The notes beneath the pieces were generated by a model. It was not told where the DNA came from and did not search any database. It saw only the letters and a program-made list of their open reading frames with translations. Shown here piece by piece: positions 25,634-34,596 of a stretch of DNA of 64,000 bases. Position 1 is the stretch's first letter; every line of letters begins with the position of its first letter. The stretch comes from CAZEDM01 sp964511075 (GTDB lineage Bacteria > Zixibacteria > MSB-5A5 > RBG-16-43-9): the NCBI GenBank assembly GCA_964511075.1, contig CAZEDM010000009.1, positions 62,001 through 126,000 on the forward strand, written 5' to 3'. Position numbers and translations under genes: made by a program.

Positions 25634-26717
25634 GATCAGAGACTGGATTGGACTATCCTTAGTCCCGGAAATAGGTTCCAGGAGGTTTACTTCCCTTCTG
25701 GACCATTTCGGCTCGCCCGGGGAAGTCTTTTCCTCCAGCTTGAGGGAACTGGAGAGGATTCCGGATGTAGGCAGGATAGTCGCCCAGAATATCAAGAATT
25801 TCAAATCCTGGGGGGAAGCGGAGAAACAAAGCAGAAGGATAGTGAAAGAGAGGTTCAGGTTTATCACCCTGAGATCTCCGGAATATCCGGTCAATCTGAA
25901 AAATATCTACGACCCCCCTCCTTTTCTTTTCCTCAAAGGTGAGATAACAAAAGAGGATCAAAAAGCCCTGGCTATAGTGGGAACCAGGATGCCCTCTCCC
26001 TACGGCAGGCTTATCACGGAGAAGATCACCTGTGGATTGGTGGAGAAAGGAGTAACCATAGTCAGTGGCTTTGCCCGGGGGATAGATTCGCTCTCTCATC
26101 AACAGGCACTCAGGAGAGAGGGAAGGACCATAGGTGTTTTAGGCTCGGGCTTGGATGTGATTTATCCGCCGGAGAACAAGTCGCTGGCAGAGAAAATGGA
26201 GAAAAAAGGCGCGCTGGTATCCGAATTTCTCCTGGGCACAAAACCGGAAGGAACCAATTTCCCCAAGAGAAACAGGCTGATCAGCGGATTGTCCTTAGGG
26301 GTGATAATCATAGAGGCGGGCATTAAAAGCGGTGCTTTGATCACTGCCAAATTAGCCCTGGAACAGGGAAGGGAGGTCTTCGCCGTGCCCGGGAACGTCA
26401 GCTCCGAAAGAAGCCAGGGAACCAACTGGTTAATAAAAAATGGAGCATCCCTGATCACTCGAGCAGAGGATATCCTAGATGAGCTTCAAGGTTTTCTATC
26501 GGCGGAGGATAGCCAACAAAAAAAAGAGAAAGCTCACGCTCTCTCCGAACGGGAACAAAAATTATATCAGCTTCTCTCCGCTTCAGAAGCGGCTCACATC
26601 GACTGGATTGCCAGGGAAAGTGAACTTTCGACTTCACAGGCACTTTCTCTTTTGCTCGATCTGGAATTAAAAGGGCTGGTAAAGCAACTCTCCGGGAAGA
26701 ATTTCATTCGGATTTAA
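25620..26717 (+). CDS. dprA: DNA processing protein DprA/Smf
   Basis: Loads RecA on incoming single-stranded DNA in transformation. N-terminal helix-hairpin region (LSLVPEIGSRRFTSLLDHFG), Rossmann-like core with VGTRMPSPYGRL, VSGFARGIDSLSHQQAL, VLGSGLDVIYPPEN, KRNRLISGLSLGVIIIEA and SGALITAKLALEQGREVF, then a C-terminal winged helix (about 305-365). TTG start inside the end of obg. 365 residues, full length. No other competence genes are in the window. Confidence 0.94.
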   Translation: MELSEIRDWIGLSLVPEIGSRRFTSLLDHFGSPGEVFSSSLRELERIPDVGRIVAQNIKNFKSWGEAEKQSRRIVKERFRFITLRSPEYPVNLKNIYDPPPFLFLKGEITKEDQKALAIVGTRMPSPYGRLITEKITCGLVEKGVTIVSGFARGIDSLSHQQALRREGRTIGVLGSGLDVIYPPENKSLAEKMEKKGALVSEFLLGTKPEGTNFPKRNRLISGLSLGVIIIEAGIKSGALITAKLALEQGREVFAVPGNVSSERSQGTNWLIKNGASLITRAEDILDELQGFLSAEDSQQKKEKAHALSEREQKLYQLLSASEAAHIDWIARESELSTSQALSLLLDLELKGLVKQLSGKNFIRI

Positions 26718-26727
26718 GGGTGTCAAA

Positions 26728-26994
26728 TTGACAGAAAAAAAGATTCAGGTAATAAATCGTTTAGGCCTGCATGCCCGTCCTGCAGCCCTGGTGGTGCAGA
26801 GAGCTGGCAAATTCAAATCGGAGATCAGGTTAGTAAAGGACAAGTACGAGGTAAATGCCAAAAGCATTATGAGCGTGATGATGTTGGCTGCGGAGATGGG
26901 GAGCTTTATTACTATCAAAGCTTGGGGTGAGGATGAGGCTATGGCAGTGGAGGGAGTGGCTAAGCTTTTCCAGGAGAAGTTTGGAGAGGACTGA
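26728..26994 (+). CDS. ptsH: Phosphocarrier protein HPr
   Basis: Small phosphocarrier of the phosphotransferase system. Active-site histidine in LGLHARPAALVV and the regulatory serine in NAKSIMSVMMLAA are both present. 88 residues from a TTG start. It lies 28 bases upstream of ptsI. No sugar-specific EII gene is in the window, so this could be a regulatory rather than transport PTS. Confidence 0.95.
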   Translation: MTEKKIQVINRLGLHARPAALVVQRAGKFKSEIRLVKDKYEVNAKSIMSVMMLAAEMGSFITIKAWGEDEAMAVEGVAKLFQEKFGED

Positions 26995-27022
26995 TTGATC
27001 CGAAGTCCTAAAGGGACTCGAG

Positions 27023-28792
27023 ATGAAGAAAATTAAAGAAAGTAAAATCTGGCGGGGAATACCTGCTTCCCCGGGGATAGCCATTGGCCAGGTATATCTG
27101 CTGGACAAAAAGAAGATAGAGATCAAGGAGAAAAAACTAAAACCCGCTCAGATTCAGGAGGAGATCCTGCGTTTCAAGAAAGCTATGGAGGAGGCAAAGA
27201 GGGACATTTCAAAAATTATTGAGAACCTACCCAGTGGATTGGGTAAGGAGCAGACCAATATATTCAAAGCATATCTTCTGATCCTGGAAGACGATTTTAT
27301 CAATCAGCAGGTAGTCAAGGGAATAAAGGAGCAGGGGGAAAATGCTGAATTCATCTACGACCAGATAGTTCAGGATACCATTCAGACTATCTCCCTGTCT
27401 AAAAATGAGCATTTAAGGGACAAAGCATCTGATATCACTGCGGTTTCAACCCGGGTGCTGAACAAACTTTTGGGGTTGGATCAGCTTTCGCTGGAATACC
27501 TAGTCAATCCTGCCATCATAGTTGCCCATTCACTTTCCCCCGGGGAGGTGGTTCAGATGAAAAAAGAGATTGTTCTGGGTTTTGCCACTGATACGGGAGG
27601 CAAAACCTCGCATGTGGTCCTGTTAGCCAAATCCCTGGGTTTTCCAGCTGTGGTGGGTTTAAAGGATCTCTCCGGTAGGGTAAGACCGGGAGAAAAGCTG
27701 ATTCTGGACGGAGATAAGGGGGAGGTAATCCTTTCCCCCTCTGGTCTCATGTTGAAGGAATATAAGCTTAAAAAAGAGAAGCTCCTGGAAAGGAGTCGTA
27801 GCCTTTTGGAGCTGGCCCAGCTTGCTGCAGAGACCAGGGATAAAAAGAAGGTGAAGCTTTCCGCGAATATCGAGTTACCATCAGACGTCGAATCCGCTAT
27901 GGAGAATGGAGCAGAGGGAATAGGTCTTTACCGCACGGAGTACCTCTACTTAGCCAGTTCCGGCCTACCGAGCGAGGAGGAACAGGAGAAAGTATACTCA
28001 TACATCGCCCAGAGGCTCTATCCCAAGAGTGTCATCATCCGAACATTTGACATGGGAGGAGATAAATTCGCTAACGAGCCGGAGAGGGCTCACGAGGCTA
28101 ATCCCTTTTTGGGCTGGAGAGCCATCCGGGCTTGTCTGGACTTACCTCAGCTTTTCAAAACCCAGCTTCGGGCAATTCTTAAAGCCAGTTCTTCAGGAAA
28201 TATAAAGCTTATGCTCCCAATGATCTCCGGGTTGGAGGAGCTCCTGAGAGCAAAGGAGATCCTGGAAGAGGTAAAAGCCGAGCTGAAAGGTGAAAACATT
28301 CCCTATGACGAAGATATCAAAACCGGGATTATGGTTGAGGTTCCCTCAGCCGCCTTGGAGGCAGATTCCTTGGCCAGAAATTGTGATTTCTTTAGCCTGG
28401 GGACTAATGATCTGATACAATATACCTTGGCCGTGGATCGAACTAATGAACGGGTCGCCCATCTCTATCAGAGCTTTCATCCCTCTGTTTTAAAGCTGAT
28501 TAAAATGACCATAGACCAGGGCCACAGGAACAATATCTGGGTGGGGATGTGCGGTGAGATGGCGGCAGACCCCAGGGCTATAGTCCTTTTGGCAGGATTG
28601 GGGATAAATGAGCTTTCCACCTCATCACTGGTTATACCTCAGATAAAGAAGATAATCCGCTCCATAGAATTTAGGGAGGCTCAAAGGCTGGCAGATGAGG
28701 TTATGAAGCTTGACGATCCTAAAGAGATTGAGAAACTTTTAGATGAAGATTATAACAGAAGGTTTGACCAAGAAAATTATTCAGGAGCTTAA
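27023..28792 (+). CDS. ptsI: PTS enzyme I
   Basis: Phosphoenolpyruvate-protein phosphotransferase that phosphorylates HPr. Starts IWRGIPASPGIAIGQVYLL; the phosphorylated histidine is in TDTGGKTSHVVLLAKSLG; the PEP-binding barrel shows GAEGIGLYRTEYLYL, IIRTFDMGGDKFANEPE, LPMISGLEELL, GIMVEVPSAAL, FFSLGTNDLIQYTLAVDRTN and VGMCGEMAADP. 589 residues, full length. Co-oriented with ptsH upstream and the phosphosugar isomerase 3 bases downstream. Confidence 0.97.
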   Translation: MKKIKESKIWRGIPASPGIAIGQVYLLDKKKIEIKEKKLKPAQIQEEILRFKKAMEEAKRDISKIIENLPSGLGKEQTNIFKAYLLILEDDFINQQVVKGIKEQGENAEFIYDQIVQDTIQTISLSKNEHLRDKASDITAVSTRVLNKLLGLDQLSLEYLVNPAIIVAHSLSPGEVVQMKKEIVLGFATDTGGKTSHVVLLAKSLGFPAVVGLKDLSGRVRPGEKLILDGDKGEVILSPSGLMLKEYKLKKEKLLERSRSLLELAQLAAETRDKKKVKLSANIELPSDVESAMENGAEGIGLYRTEYLYLASSGLPSEEEQEKVYSYIAQRLYPKSVIIRTFDMGGDKFANEPERAHEANPFLGWRAIRACLDLPQLFKTQLRAILKASSSGNIKLMLPMISGLEELLRAKEILEEVKAELKGENIPYDEDIKTGIMVEVPSAALEADSLARNCDFFSLGTNDLIQYTLAVDRTNERVAHLYQSFHPSVLKLIKMTIDQGHRNNIWVGMCGEMAADPRAIVLLAGLGINELSTSSLVIPQIKKIIRSIEFREAQRLADEVMKLDDPKEIEKLLDEDYNRRFDQENYSGA

Positions 28793-28795
28793 AGC

Positions 28796-29866
28796 ATGAG
28801 CACCAGACCAGATTTAGATAATATCCAGGAGATTGAAAAATTCGATAAACAGGGGATGCATGGGCTGATATATGATTTCCCCCAGCAGCTGGTGGAGGGT
28901 GCCCGTCTGGGGCAGATAACCGATTTAAATCTGGAAAATTTTACACCTGAGAATATAATCCTTGCCGGGATGGGTGGTTCAGCTATCGGAGGAGATTTAA
29001 TAAGGTCGTATCTGATTTATGAGCTAAAGGCACCTTTTTTAGTCTGTAGAAATTACCATCTGCCAAAGCTGGTCAACCATAAAAGCCTGGTTTTCATCTC
29101 CAGCTATTCAGGTAACACCGAGGAGACCCTTTCAGCATACCAGGAGGCCAAGGCAAGAAAGGCTAAGATCATCGCTATAACCTCAGGGGGCAATCTTCTG
29201 GATGAATGCAGAAAAGATGGCTTTCCCTTCATACTCATCCCCAAGGGTTTTCCACCACGAGCTGCCCTAGGGTATTCGTACGCTCCAGTAATGGTGATAC
29301 TTTCCCGGTTAAAGCTGATAGAGGATAAATCAGAGGAGTTTGAGAAAACCATGAATTTCTTAAAAGGAAAAAGGGTTGAATACTCAAAGGAGAGAGAGAC
29401 AAAGGGGAACCCAGCCAAAGGCTTAGCTCTGGAATTATATGGAAAAGCACCCATGATCTACTCCTCGACTGATTATTTTGATGCTGTGGGCTATAGATGG
29501 AAAGGGCAGCTCTGCGAGAACTCCAAGGTCTTAGCCTTCAACAATTATTTCCCGGAGTTCAATCATAATGAGCTGGTGGGCTGGAAGGTTCTGGATCATA
29601 TCAGGGAAAAATTAGTCGTGATTCTGCTCAAGGATAAAGAGGACCACCCCAGAATTCAGAGGAGGATGAAGATAGTGAAGGATATAATCGAAAAGGAAAA
29701 AGTGAAGGTGATTGAAATTGAAAGCCAGGGTGAAAATCTTCTGTCTCGTATCTTCTCTCTTATTCAATTAGGAGATTTCACCAGTTTTTATCTGGCCATT
29801 CTCAACAGAGAGGATCCAACTCCGGTTGAAGTGATTGACTATTTAAAAAGAGAATTAGCTGGCTGA
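28796..29866 (+). CDS. Bifunctional phosphoglucose/phosphomannose isomerase
   Basis: SIS-domain isomerase interconverting glucose-6-P or mannose-6-P with fructose-6-P, of the type first described in archaea. First SIS half: ILAGMGGSAIGGDLIRSYL, then SSYSGNTEETLSAYQEA with the sugar-phosphate-binding serines/threonines. Second half: LCENSKVLAFNNYFPEFNHN with the conserved glutamate, and KDKEDHPRIQRRMKIV with the conserved histidine. 356 residues, normal. Starts 3 bases after ptsI and ends 3 bases before the DUF6754 gene, so one operon. Confidence 0.92.
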   Translation: MSTRPDLDNIQEIEKFDKQGMHGLIYDFPQQLVEGARLGQITDLNLENFTPENIILAGMGGSAIGGDLIRSYLIYELKAPFLVCRNYHLPKLVNHKSLVFISSYSGNTEETLSAYQEAKARKAKIIAITSGGNLLDECRKDGFPFILIPKGFPPRAALGYSYAPVMVILSRLKLIEDKSEEFEKTMNFLKGKRVEYSKERETKGNPAKGLALELYGKAPMIYSSTDYFDAVGYRWKGQLCENSKVLAFNNYFPEFNHNELVGWKVLDHIREKLVVILLKDKEDHPRIQRRMKIVKDIIEKEKVKVIEIESQGENLLSRIFSLIQLGDFTSFYLAILNREDPTPVEVIDYLKRELAG

Positions 29867-29869
29867 GAG

Positions 29870-30742
29870 ATGAAGAAGATTTCCCTCTTTTTATTTTTGA
29901 ATTGCATACTATTTCCTCTCTTGAATTCTGGGGTTTCTCTTGCCAGCTCCTCAGACAGCTCTTCCTGGTTCAGATTCGACAGGCTGAATACCTTAGTATT
30001 ACTTGTGGTTTTCTCCACCTTCATTCTCTGGTATATCCGAAGCGCTAAAAAGGGGAAAAACCTTTTCCTTCGCAAGATAGCGGGCCTGGATGCAATAGAG
30101 GAGGGTGTAGGCAGGGCTACTGAGATGGGCCGGCCGGTTCTTTTCATACCAGGCATCTATGAACTGGATGATATCCAAACCATTGCGGGACTTTCGATCC
30201 TGGGTAAAGTTGCCAGGATAACTGCTCAGTACAGTACTCCCCTTCTGGTTCCAGTGCGCTATCCCCTGGTCTTGGCTGCAGCTCAGGAAGTTGTCAAGGA
30301 AGCATACCTGGCTATGGGCAAAGGTGAGAACTATGATTCGGAAATGGCAAGGTACGTAGCAGGAGAACAGTTTGCCTTTGTGGCAGCAGTTTACGGGATT
30401 ATGCACCGGGATAAACCTGCTACCAACGTATATATGGGAGCTTTTTACGCAGAATCTTTACTTCTGGCAGAGGAGGGACATGAGAACGGTGCCATCCAGA
30501 TAGCAGGAACTGCCAACCCTGAACAGCTGCCCTTTTTTATTGCCGCCTGTGATTATACCCTGATGGGTGAGGAGCTTTATGCGGCAAGCTCCTACCTTTC
30601 CCGGGAGCCTCTGATGTTAGGCAGCCTGAAGGGGCAGGACTGGATGAAGGTGGTTCTGGTTATCTGTATACTCTTAGGAGCACTATTGGAAACTCTGCAG
30701 ATAGGGAATGGATTTTTCCATAATCTTTTCATAGAACATTGA
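29870..30742 (+). CDS. DUF6754-type membrane protein
   Basis: Function unknown. Signal peptide or first helix (ISLFLFLNCILFPLLN), a second helix (LNTLVLLVVFSTFILWYIR, about 44-62), a cytoplasmic-looking domain with VLFIPGIYELDDIQTIAGLS, STPLLVPVRYPL, GEQFAFVAAVYGIMHRDKPA, NVYMGAFYAESLLLAEEGHE and QIAGTANPEQLPFFIAACDY, then a C-terminal helix. This conserved pattern matches what I recall as DUF6754. First member of a run of uncharacterised membrane proteins (to 35198) in the same direction, interrupted by a restriction-modification pair. Confidence 0.75.
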   Translation: MKKISLFLFLNCILFPLLNSGVSLASSSDSSSWFRFDRLNTLVLLVVFSTFILWYIRSAKKGKNLFLRKIAGLDAIEEGVGRATEMGRPVLFIPGIYELDDIQTIAGLSILGKVARITAQYSTPLLVPVRYPLVLAAAQEVVKEAYLAMGKGENYDSEMARYVAGEQFAFVAAVYGIMHRDKPATNVYMGAFYAESLLLAEEGHENGAIQIAGTANPEQLPFFIAACDYTLMGEELYAASSYLSREPLMLGSLKGQDWMKVVLVICILLGALLETLQIGNGFFHNLFIEH

Positions 30743-30746
30743 ATTT

Positions 30747-31361
30747 ATGAAAACCCAGTTGCCTGTTGTAATAGCATTTCTGTCCGGATTCATTATGGTT
30801 TTAGCTTTTTTCAGCGCTGCTCCGGGGGTTATAAATTTCAGCCAGAACCTTTTGACCTGGGTTACCATTGTGGGCGGTATCAGCCTGCTTTTGGGGATTG
30901 TCAGCATTTTAAAGGTTAATCTCAAGGCCATCTCAGAGAAAGGCAAGGACTGGGTGTATAAGGTTATTCTGGTTTTGTTTGTGATCGGTATGTCTATCTC
31001 CGGAATAATCTGGGGTACTACAGAGAAAACCCCGTTTGACTGGCTTTTTCAGAACATTCAGTCTCCGATGATGTCAACTATGTTTTCCATCTTAGCCTTT
31101 TTCATCGCCTCTGCAGCTTACCGGGCTTTCAGAGCCAGGACTATGGAGGCTACTCTTTTACTTGTTACCTCAGTTATTGTTATGCTGGGAAGAATACCCC
31201 TGGGACAATACCTGTGGAACGATCTGCCGAATATAGCCGACTGGATTATGGCTTATCCTAATTTGGCCGTTCAGAGGGGAATCATAATAGGAGCCGCCCT
31301 GGGCGCAGCCTCGATGTCCTTGAGAATCATACTGGGAATTGAGAGAACTTATATGGGGTAA
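30747..31361 (+). CDS. Polytopic membrane protein, unknown family
   Basis: 204 residues with about five hydrophobic helices (VVIAFLSGFIMVLAFFSAA, LLTWVTIVGGISLLLGIVSI, YKVILVLFVIGMSISGIIWG, STMFSILAFFIASAAYRAF, EATLLLVTSVIVMLGRI). The loop GTTEKTPFDWLFQNIQSPM and the end RGIIIGAALGAASMSLRIIL look conserved in character but I do not recognise the family. Starts 4 bases after the DUF6754 gene, so almost certainly a partner of it. Confidence 0.75.
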   Translation: MKTQLPVVIAFLSGFIMVLAFFSAAPGVINFSQNLLTWVTIVGGISLLLGIVSILKVNLKAISEKGKDWVYKVILVLFVIGMSISGIIWGTTEKTPFDWLFQNIQSPMMSTMFSILAFFIASAAYRAFRARTMEATLLLVTSVIVMLGRIPLGQYLWNDLPNIADWIMAYPNLAVQRGIIIGAALGAASMSLRIILGIERTYMG

Positions 31362-31387
31362 GATAAAATTAATAATCTGAGTTAAAA

Positions 31388-32689
31388 ATGTTTCGAGCTA
31401 ATCATAAGATAATCATAGGTGATTCAAGGTGGATGAAAAAGATTCCTGATGAATCAGTTCATCTTATTATCACCTCTCCTCCTTATTGGCAATTAAAGGA
31501 TTATGGAAATGGGAAGCAGATAGGTTTTAATGATAGTTATGAAGAGTATATAATTAATCTTAACTTGGTATGGAATGAATGTCATAGAGTTTTACATAAA
31601 GGCTGTCGTCTATGTATCAATATCGGGGACCAGTTTGCTCGTTCAGTTTATTATGGAAGATACAAGATTATCCCAATAAGAACAGAGATAATCAAATTCT
31701 GTGAAAGCGTTGGTTTTGACTATATGGGAGCCATCATCTGGCAGAAAGTTACTACCTGTCATACCACTGGTGGTGCAACGGTAATGGGTTCGTTTCCTTA
31801 TCCCAGAAGCGGGATTCTAAAATTGGATTATGAATTTATTTTAATCTTTAAAAAATATGGTAATCCTCCTAAGGTAAGCAAGGAGATTAAAGAACAATCG
31901 AAATTGACCCAGAAGGAATGGAATCAGTATTTCATCGGGCACTGGAATTTCCCTGGTGAAAAGCAGGATAAACATCTGGCAATGTTTCCTGAAGAACTAC
32001 CGAAACGACTCATTAAAATGTTCAGTTTTGTCGGAGATACGGTGCTTGATCCATTTCTTGGAAGCGGTACTACCACTTTAGCCGCCAAAAATCTTGATAG
32101 AAACTCCATAGGTTATGAAATAAATGAGGATTTTCTGCCAATAATAAAAGAAAAACTGAAGATAAAACAAAGAACTATTTTTCAAGATGCGACTTTTGAA
32201 ATAATCAAGCCGAGAGAATCAGAGATAGATTTTAAGAACCAGATTAAAAAACTACCGTATATTTTTAAAGACCCTATAAAGTTTGACAAAAAAATTGACC
32301 CAAGAAAATTAAGATTTGGCTCGAAAATAGATAATTCTCATTCAGAAAAAGAATCCTATTATACGGTTAAAGAGATAATCTCTCCAGAGATGTTGATTTT
32401 GAACAATGGATTAAAAGTTAAACTATTGGGTGTGAGAGAAAGACCTGAGAAAAATAAAGAAGCAATAAATTTTTTGATGGAAAAGACTCGTGGGCAGAGA
32501 GTGTTTATAAAATATGACGAGAGAAAATACGACGAGGATAATAATCTTCTATGTTATCTTTACTTATGGAATAAAACATTTATTAATGCTCATCTTGTGA
32601 AACATGGGTTTGTAAATGCTGACCCTTTTGGAGAATACAGATACAAATCCAAATTTTTGTCTTTAAGAGAATCAAATATGGAGAAATAA
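31388..32689 (+). CDS. DNA methyltransferase fused to a staphylococcal-nuclease-like domain
   Basis: Modification subunit of a probable type II restriction-modification pair. Motif IV IITSPPYW (S30-W34) precedes the AdoMet motif VLDPFLGSGTTTLAAKN, the beta order; SPPYW fits N4-cytosine methylation but adenine cannot be excluded. From about residue 322 a second domain resembles SNase/thermonuclease: YTVKEIISPEMLILNNG, VKLLGV, GQRVFIKYDERKYDEDNN and NAHLVKHGFVNAD. The SNase catalytic arginines appear replaced (RLxG is KLLG; the later Arg is Leu), so it may only bind DNA. A/T-rich relative to neighbours; the nuclease gene starts 1 base after its stop. Confidence 0.85.
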   Translation: MFRANHKIIIGDSRWMKKIPDESVHLIITSPPYWQLKDYGNGKQIGFNDSYEEYIINLNLVWNECHRVLHKGCRLCINIGDQFARSVYYGRYKIIPIRTEIIKFCESVGFDYMGAIIWQKVTTCHTTGGATVMGSFPYPRSGILKLDYEFILIFKKYGNPPKVSKEIKEQSKLTQKEWNQYFIGHWNFPGEKQDKHLAMFPEELPKRLIKMFSFVGDTVLDPFLGSGTTTLAAKNLDRNSIGYEINEDFLPIIKEKLKIKQRTIFQDATFEIIKPRESEIDFKNQIKKLPYIFKDPIKFDKKIDPRKLRFGSKIDNSHSEKESYYTVKEIISPEMLILNNGLKVKLLGVRERPEKNKEAINFLMEKTRGQRVFIKYDERKYDEDNNLLCYLYLWNKTFINAHLVKHGFVNADPFGEYRYKSKFLSLRESNMEK

Positions 32690-32690
32690 A

Positions 32691-33275
32691 ATGAAAATAA
32701 AGATCAGCCTTGAGGAAATTCGAAAATACTTAGATATTGAAACGCCTGACTTCCCAAAGTATGTTGCTCCATTGATCAATTTGGCTAATCAATATGCACA
32801 AGGAACACGTCCAAAAGTGGTTGGTCAAATGAGTGAGCTTATCCAGCATTTTACTGGTAAGAGATTAGATGAGTGGGAAAAGTGGTATCTAGAACAAAAA
32901 CCAGATGCAATTAAGGATGCCACAGATAAGATATTGCAAACGCTGAAGAGTCTAAGGAATTCCTTGGATAAAATCGACCGAGAAATGGTGGAAAAATGGG
33001 TTAGAGATCTGGTAGTTGTGAAGACTTTTATAGGTTTGAGGTTCCAGGAGGCTATTTTGATGAAGGGTGCTCAGATAAAAGGAACTAAGTATCGACTATC
33101 TGAAGCTAATGAAGAGTCTAGAGGCATTGACGGTTATATTGGTGATATCCCAGTGTCCATCAAGCCCACCACTTATACCTCAAAGGCGGGTTTACCAGAG
33201 CATATAAAAATTAAAATTATCTTTTACGAGAAAGTTAAAGATGGTATTGAAATAGATTATGGCGAAGTATTATAG
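32691..33275 (+). CDS. Type II restriction endonuclease, probably MjaI-like
   Basis: 194-residue protein directly following the methyltransferase. From memory it resembles the MjaI family (recognising CTAG), with the segment AQGTRPKVVGQMSELIQ. A PD-(D/E)xK-type site can be proposed: Glu120 in LRFQEAI, Asp147 in RGIDGYIGD and Lys158 in PVSIKP. MjaI-type methyltransferases are N4-cytosine enzymes, consistent with the SPPYW partner. The CTAG specificity is a hypothesis. Ends 57 bases before the STAS gene of the membrane-protein cluster it interrupts. Confidence 0.7.
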   Translation: MKIKISLEEIRKYLDIETPDFPKYVAPLINLANQYAQGTRPKVVGQMSELIQHFTGKRLDEWEKWYLEQKPDAIKDATDKILQTLKSLRNSLDKIDREMVEKWVRDLVVVKTFIGLRFQEAILMKGAQIKGTKYRLSEANEESRGIDGYIGDIPVSIKPTTYTSKAGLPEHIKIKIIFYEKVKDGIEIDYGEVL

Positions 33276-33332
33276 AATTGAGTTTTTCTACTACCTGATC
33301 TTGATAAATGATTTAAAAAAACAGGAGAACAG

Positions 33333-33680
33333 ATGAAAGTCAAAAGCTATAAACTCGAAGATATAGTCGTGATAGAACCCCTGGATAAATTTCTCACCGG
33401 GGATGAGGTGAAGGAGCTGGAGGAGAAGCTATCAGAGATTCATTCCACTGGGGTCTCTAAAGTGATAATAGATTTCTCCAGGACCGAGCTTATATACTCT
33501 GCCTTCATATCGGTGCTTTTGATGTTCAACCAGAAATTCAAACAGGCGGGCGGCTCGATAAAGTTAGCCAATCTGGGTACTGAGGTGAAGAAGATAATTG
33601 AGGTAACACGCCTGTTCCAGATTTTCGAGACCTATCAAAGTCTGGATGATGCTGTAGATAGTTTTAAAAAGAAGAAATGA
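33333..33680 (+). CDS. STAS-domain protein (anti-sigma-factor antagonist type)
   Basis: Single STAS domain, 115 residues: begins VKSYKLEDIVVIEPLDKFL, then SKVIIDFSRTELIYSAFISV, where a serine sits in place of the usual DSSG phosphorylation loop (here YSAF), and ends with GGSIKLANLGTEVKKIIEVT. Family members switch by serine phosphorylation; whether Ser in YSAF is phosphorylated is unclear. AGGAGAAC precedes the ATG. No partner kinase or phosphatase nearby; it lies inside the DUF6754 membrane-protein cluster. Confidence 0.88.
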   Translation: MKVKSYKLEDIVVIEPLDKFLTGDEVKELEEKLSEIHSTGVSKVIIDFSRTELIYSAFISVLLMFNQKFKQAGGSIKLANLGTEVKKIIEVTRLFQIFETYQSLDDAVDSFKKKK

Positions 33681-33683
33681 TTC

Positions 33684-33734
33684 TGGAGTGTAAACCTTTA
33701 GGTTTACAAAAAAATAAAGCTGAAGCTTTATTTT
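33684..33734. repeat. MITE-like element, copy 2 (short)
   Basis: CTGGAGTGTAAACCTTTAGG, then the GTAAACC/GGTTTAC hairpin and ATAAAGCTGAAGCTTTAT. Same two hairpins as copy 1 with almost nothing between them and without the far CTCCAG end. Confidence 0.75.
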
Positions 33735-33753
33735 CTAAACACTACTGAGAAAT

Positions 33754-34596
33754 ATGAACAATTTCTCTAAAATATTCACTCTGCTTAAGGAGATAGACAG
33801 AAGATACCTCTTTCTTCTAATCGGGATTGCGGTCATACTGCCACTCATCTTCCCTCTGGGTTTACCTTTGGGGATCACCCAGCCATCTCAGGATCTCTAC
33901 GATAAAGTCGAGAGCCTGAAAGAAGGCTCGATAGTCCTTTTGACTTTCGACTATTATCCTTCTACCCTGCCCGAGACCGAGCCGATGTCCTATGCGGCAC
34001 TAAGGCATCTTTTCAGAAAAAATATAAGGGTCATAACCGTCACCACCATTCCCTTAGGTGCCCTTTCGGTGATGGAGAGTGTGGTGAAAAATGTTGCCCG
34101 GGAGTACAATAAAGAATATGGAGTGGATTATGTCAACCTGGGTTATAAATACGGTTATCAGGCAGTGCTGCTGGGTATGGGCAGGAAGATATCTGATATC
34201 TTTCCCCGGGATGCCTACGATAACAAGCTGGATAGCTTGCCTCTGATGCAGAAGGTGAAAAATTACGATGACGTCGATTTCATATTTATCGTCTCGGATA
34301 ATGCCACTGTTGATTACTGGGTCTCTCTGGTCAATGCCCAGTTCGGAACCCCGATGGGTGCAGGTGTGACTGCGGTTATGGCACCTAAATGCTATTCCTA
34401 TCTTCAGACCGGACAGCTGGTGGGGCTTTTAGGGGGGATGAAGGGGGCGGCTGAGTATGAGAAGCTTTCTAAGAATTACGGGAATGCTATGCGCGGGATG
34501 GACCCGCAGTCGATCATCCATTTTCTGATAATATTTTTTGTGATCCTGGGTAATATCGGATATTTTGCTGCCAGAAAAAAAGAGGGAATGAAATGA
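33754..34596 (+). CDS. Membrane protein of the DUF6754 cluster, unknown function
   Basis: 280 residues: an N-terminal helix (YLFLLIGIAVILPLIFPLGL), a large middle domain with alternating strands and helices (GSIVLLTFDYYPSTLPETEP, VNLGYKYGYQAVLLGMGR, VDFIFIVSDNATVDYWVSL, FGTPMGAGVTAVMAPKCY) and a C-terminal helix (IIHFLIIFFVILGNIGYF). The middle domain is like a nucleotide-binding alpha/beta fold but lacks a recognisable motif. Overlaps the next gene by 4 bases. A standalone MITE copy lies just upstream. Not recognised, but the same layout (helix, domain, helix) is seen in the DUF6754 protein. Confidence 0.7.
   Translation: MNNFSKIFTLLKEIDRRYLFLLIGIAVILPLIFPLGLPLGITQPSQDLYDKVESLKEGSIVLLTFDYYPSTLPETEPMSYAALRHLFRKNIRVITVTTIPLGALSVMESVVKNVAREYNKEYGVDYVNLGYKYGYQAVLLGMGRKISDIFPRDAYDNKLDSLPLMQKVKNYDDVDFIFIVSDNATVDYWVSLVNAQFGTPMGAGVTAVMAPKCYSYLQTGQLVGLLGGMKGAAEYEKLSKNYGNAMRGMDPQSIIHFLIIFFVILGNIGYFAARKKEGMK

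Noticed and set aside
31388..33275. Firm assignment of CTAG specificity
   Set aside because: It rests on remembered similarity to the MjaI family; I could not run a profile search and did not count CTAG sites, so it is stated only as a hypothesis.
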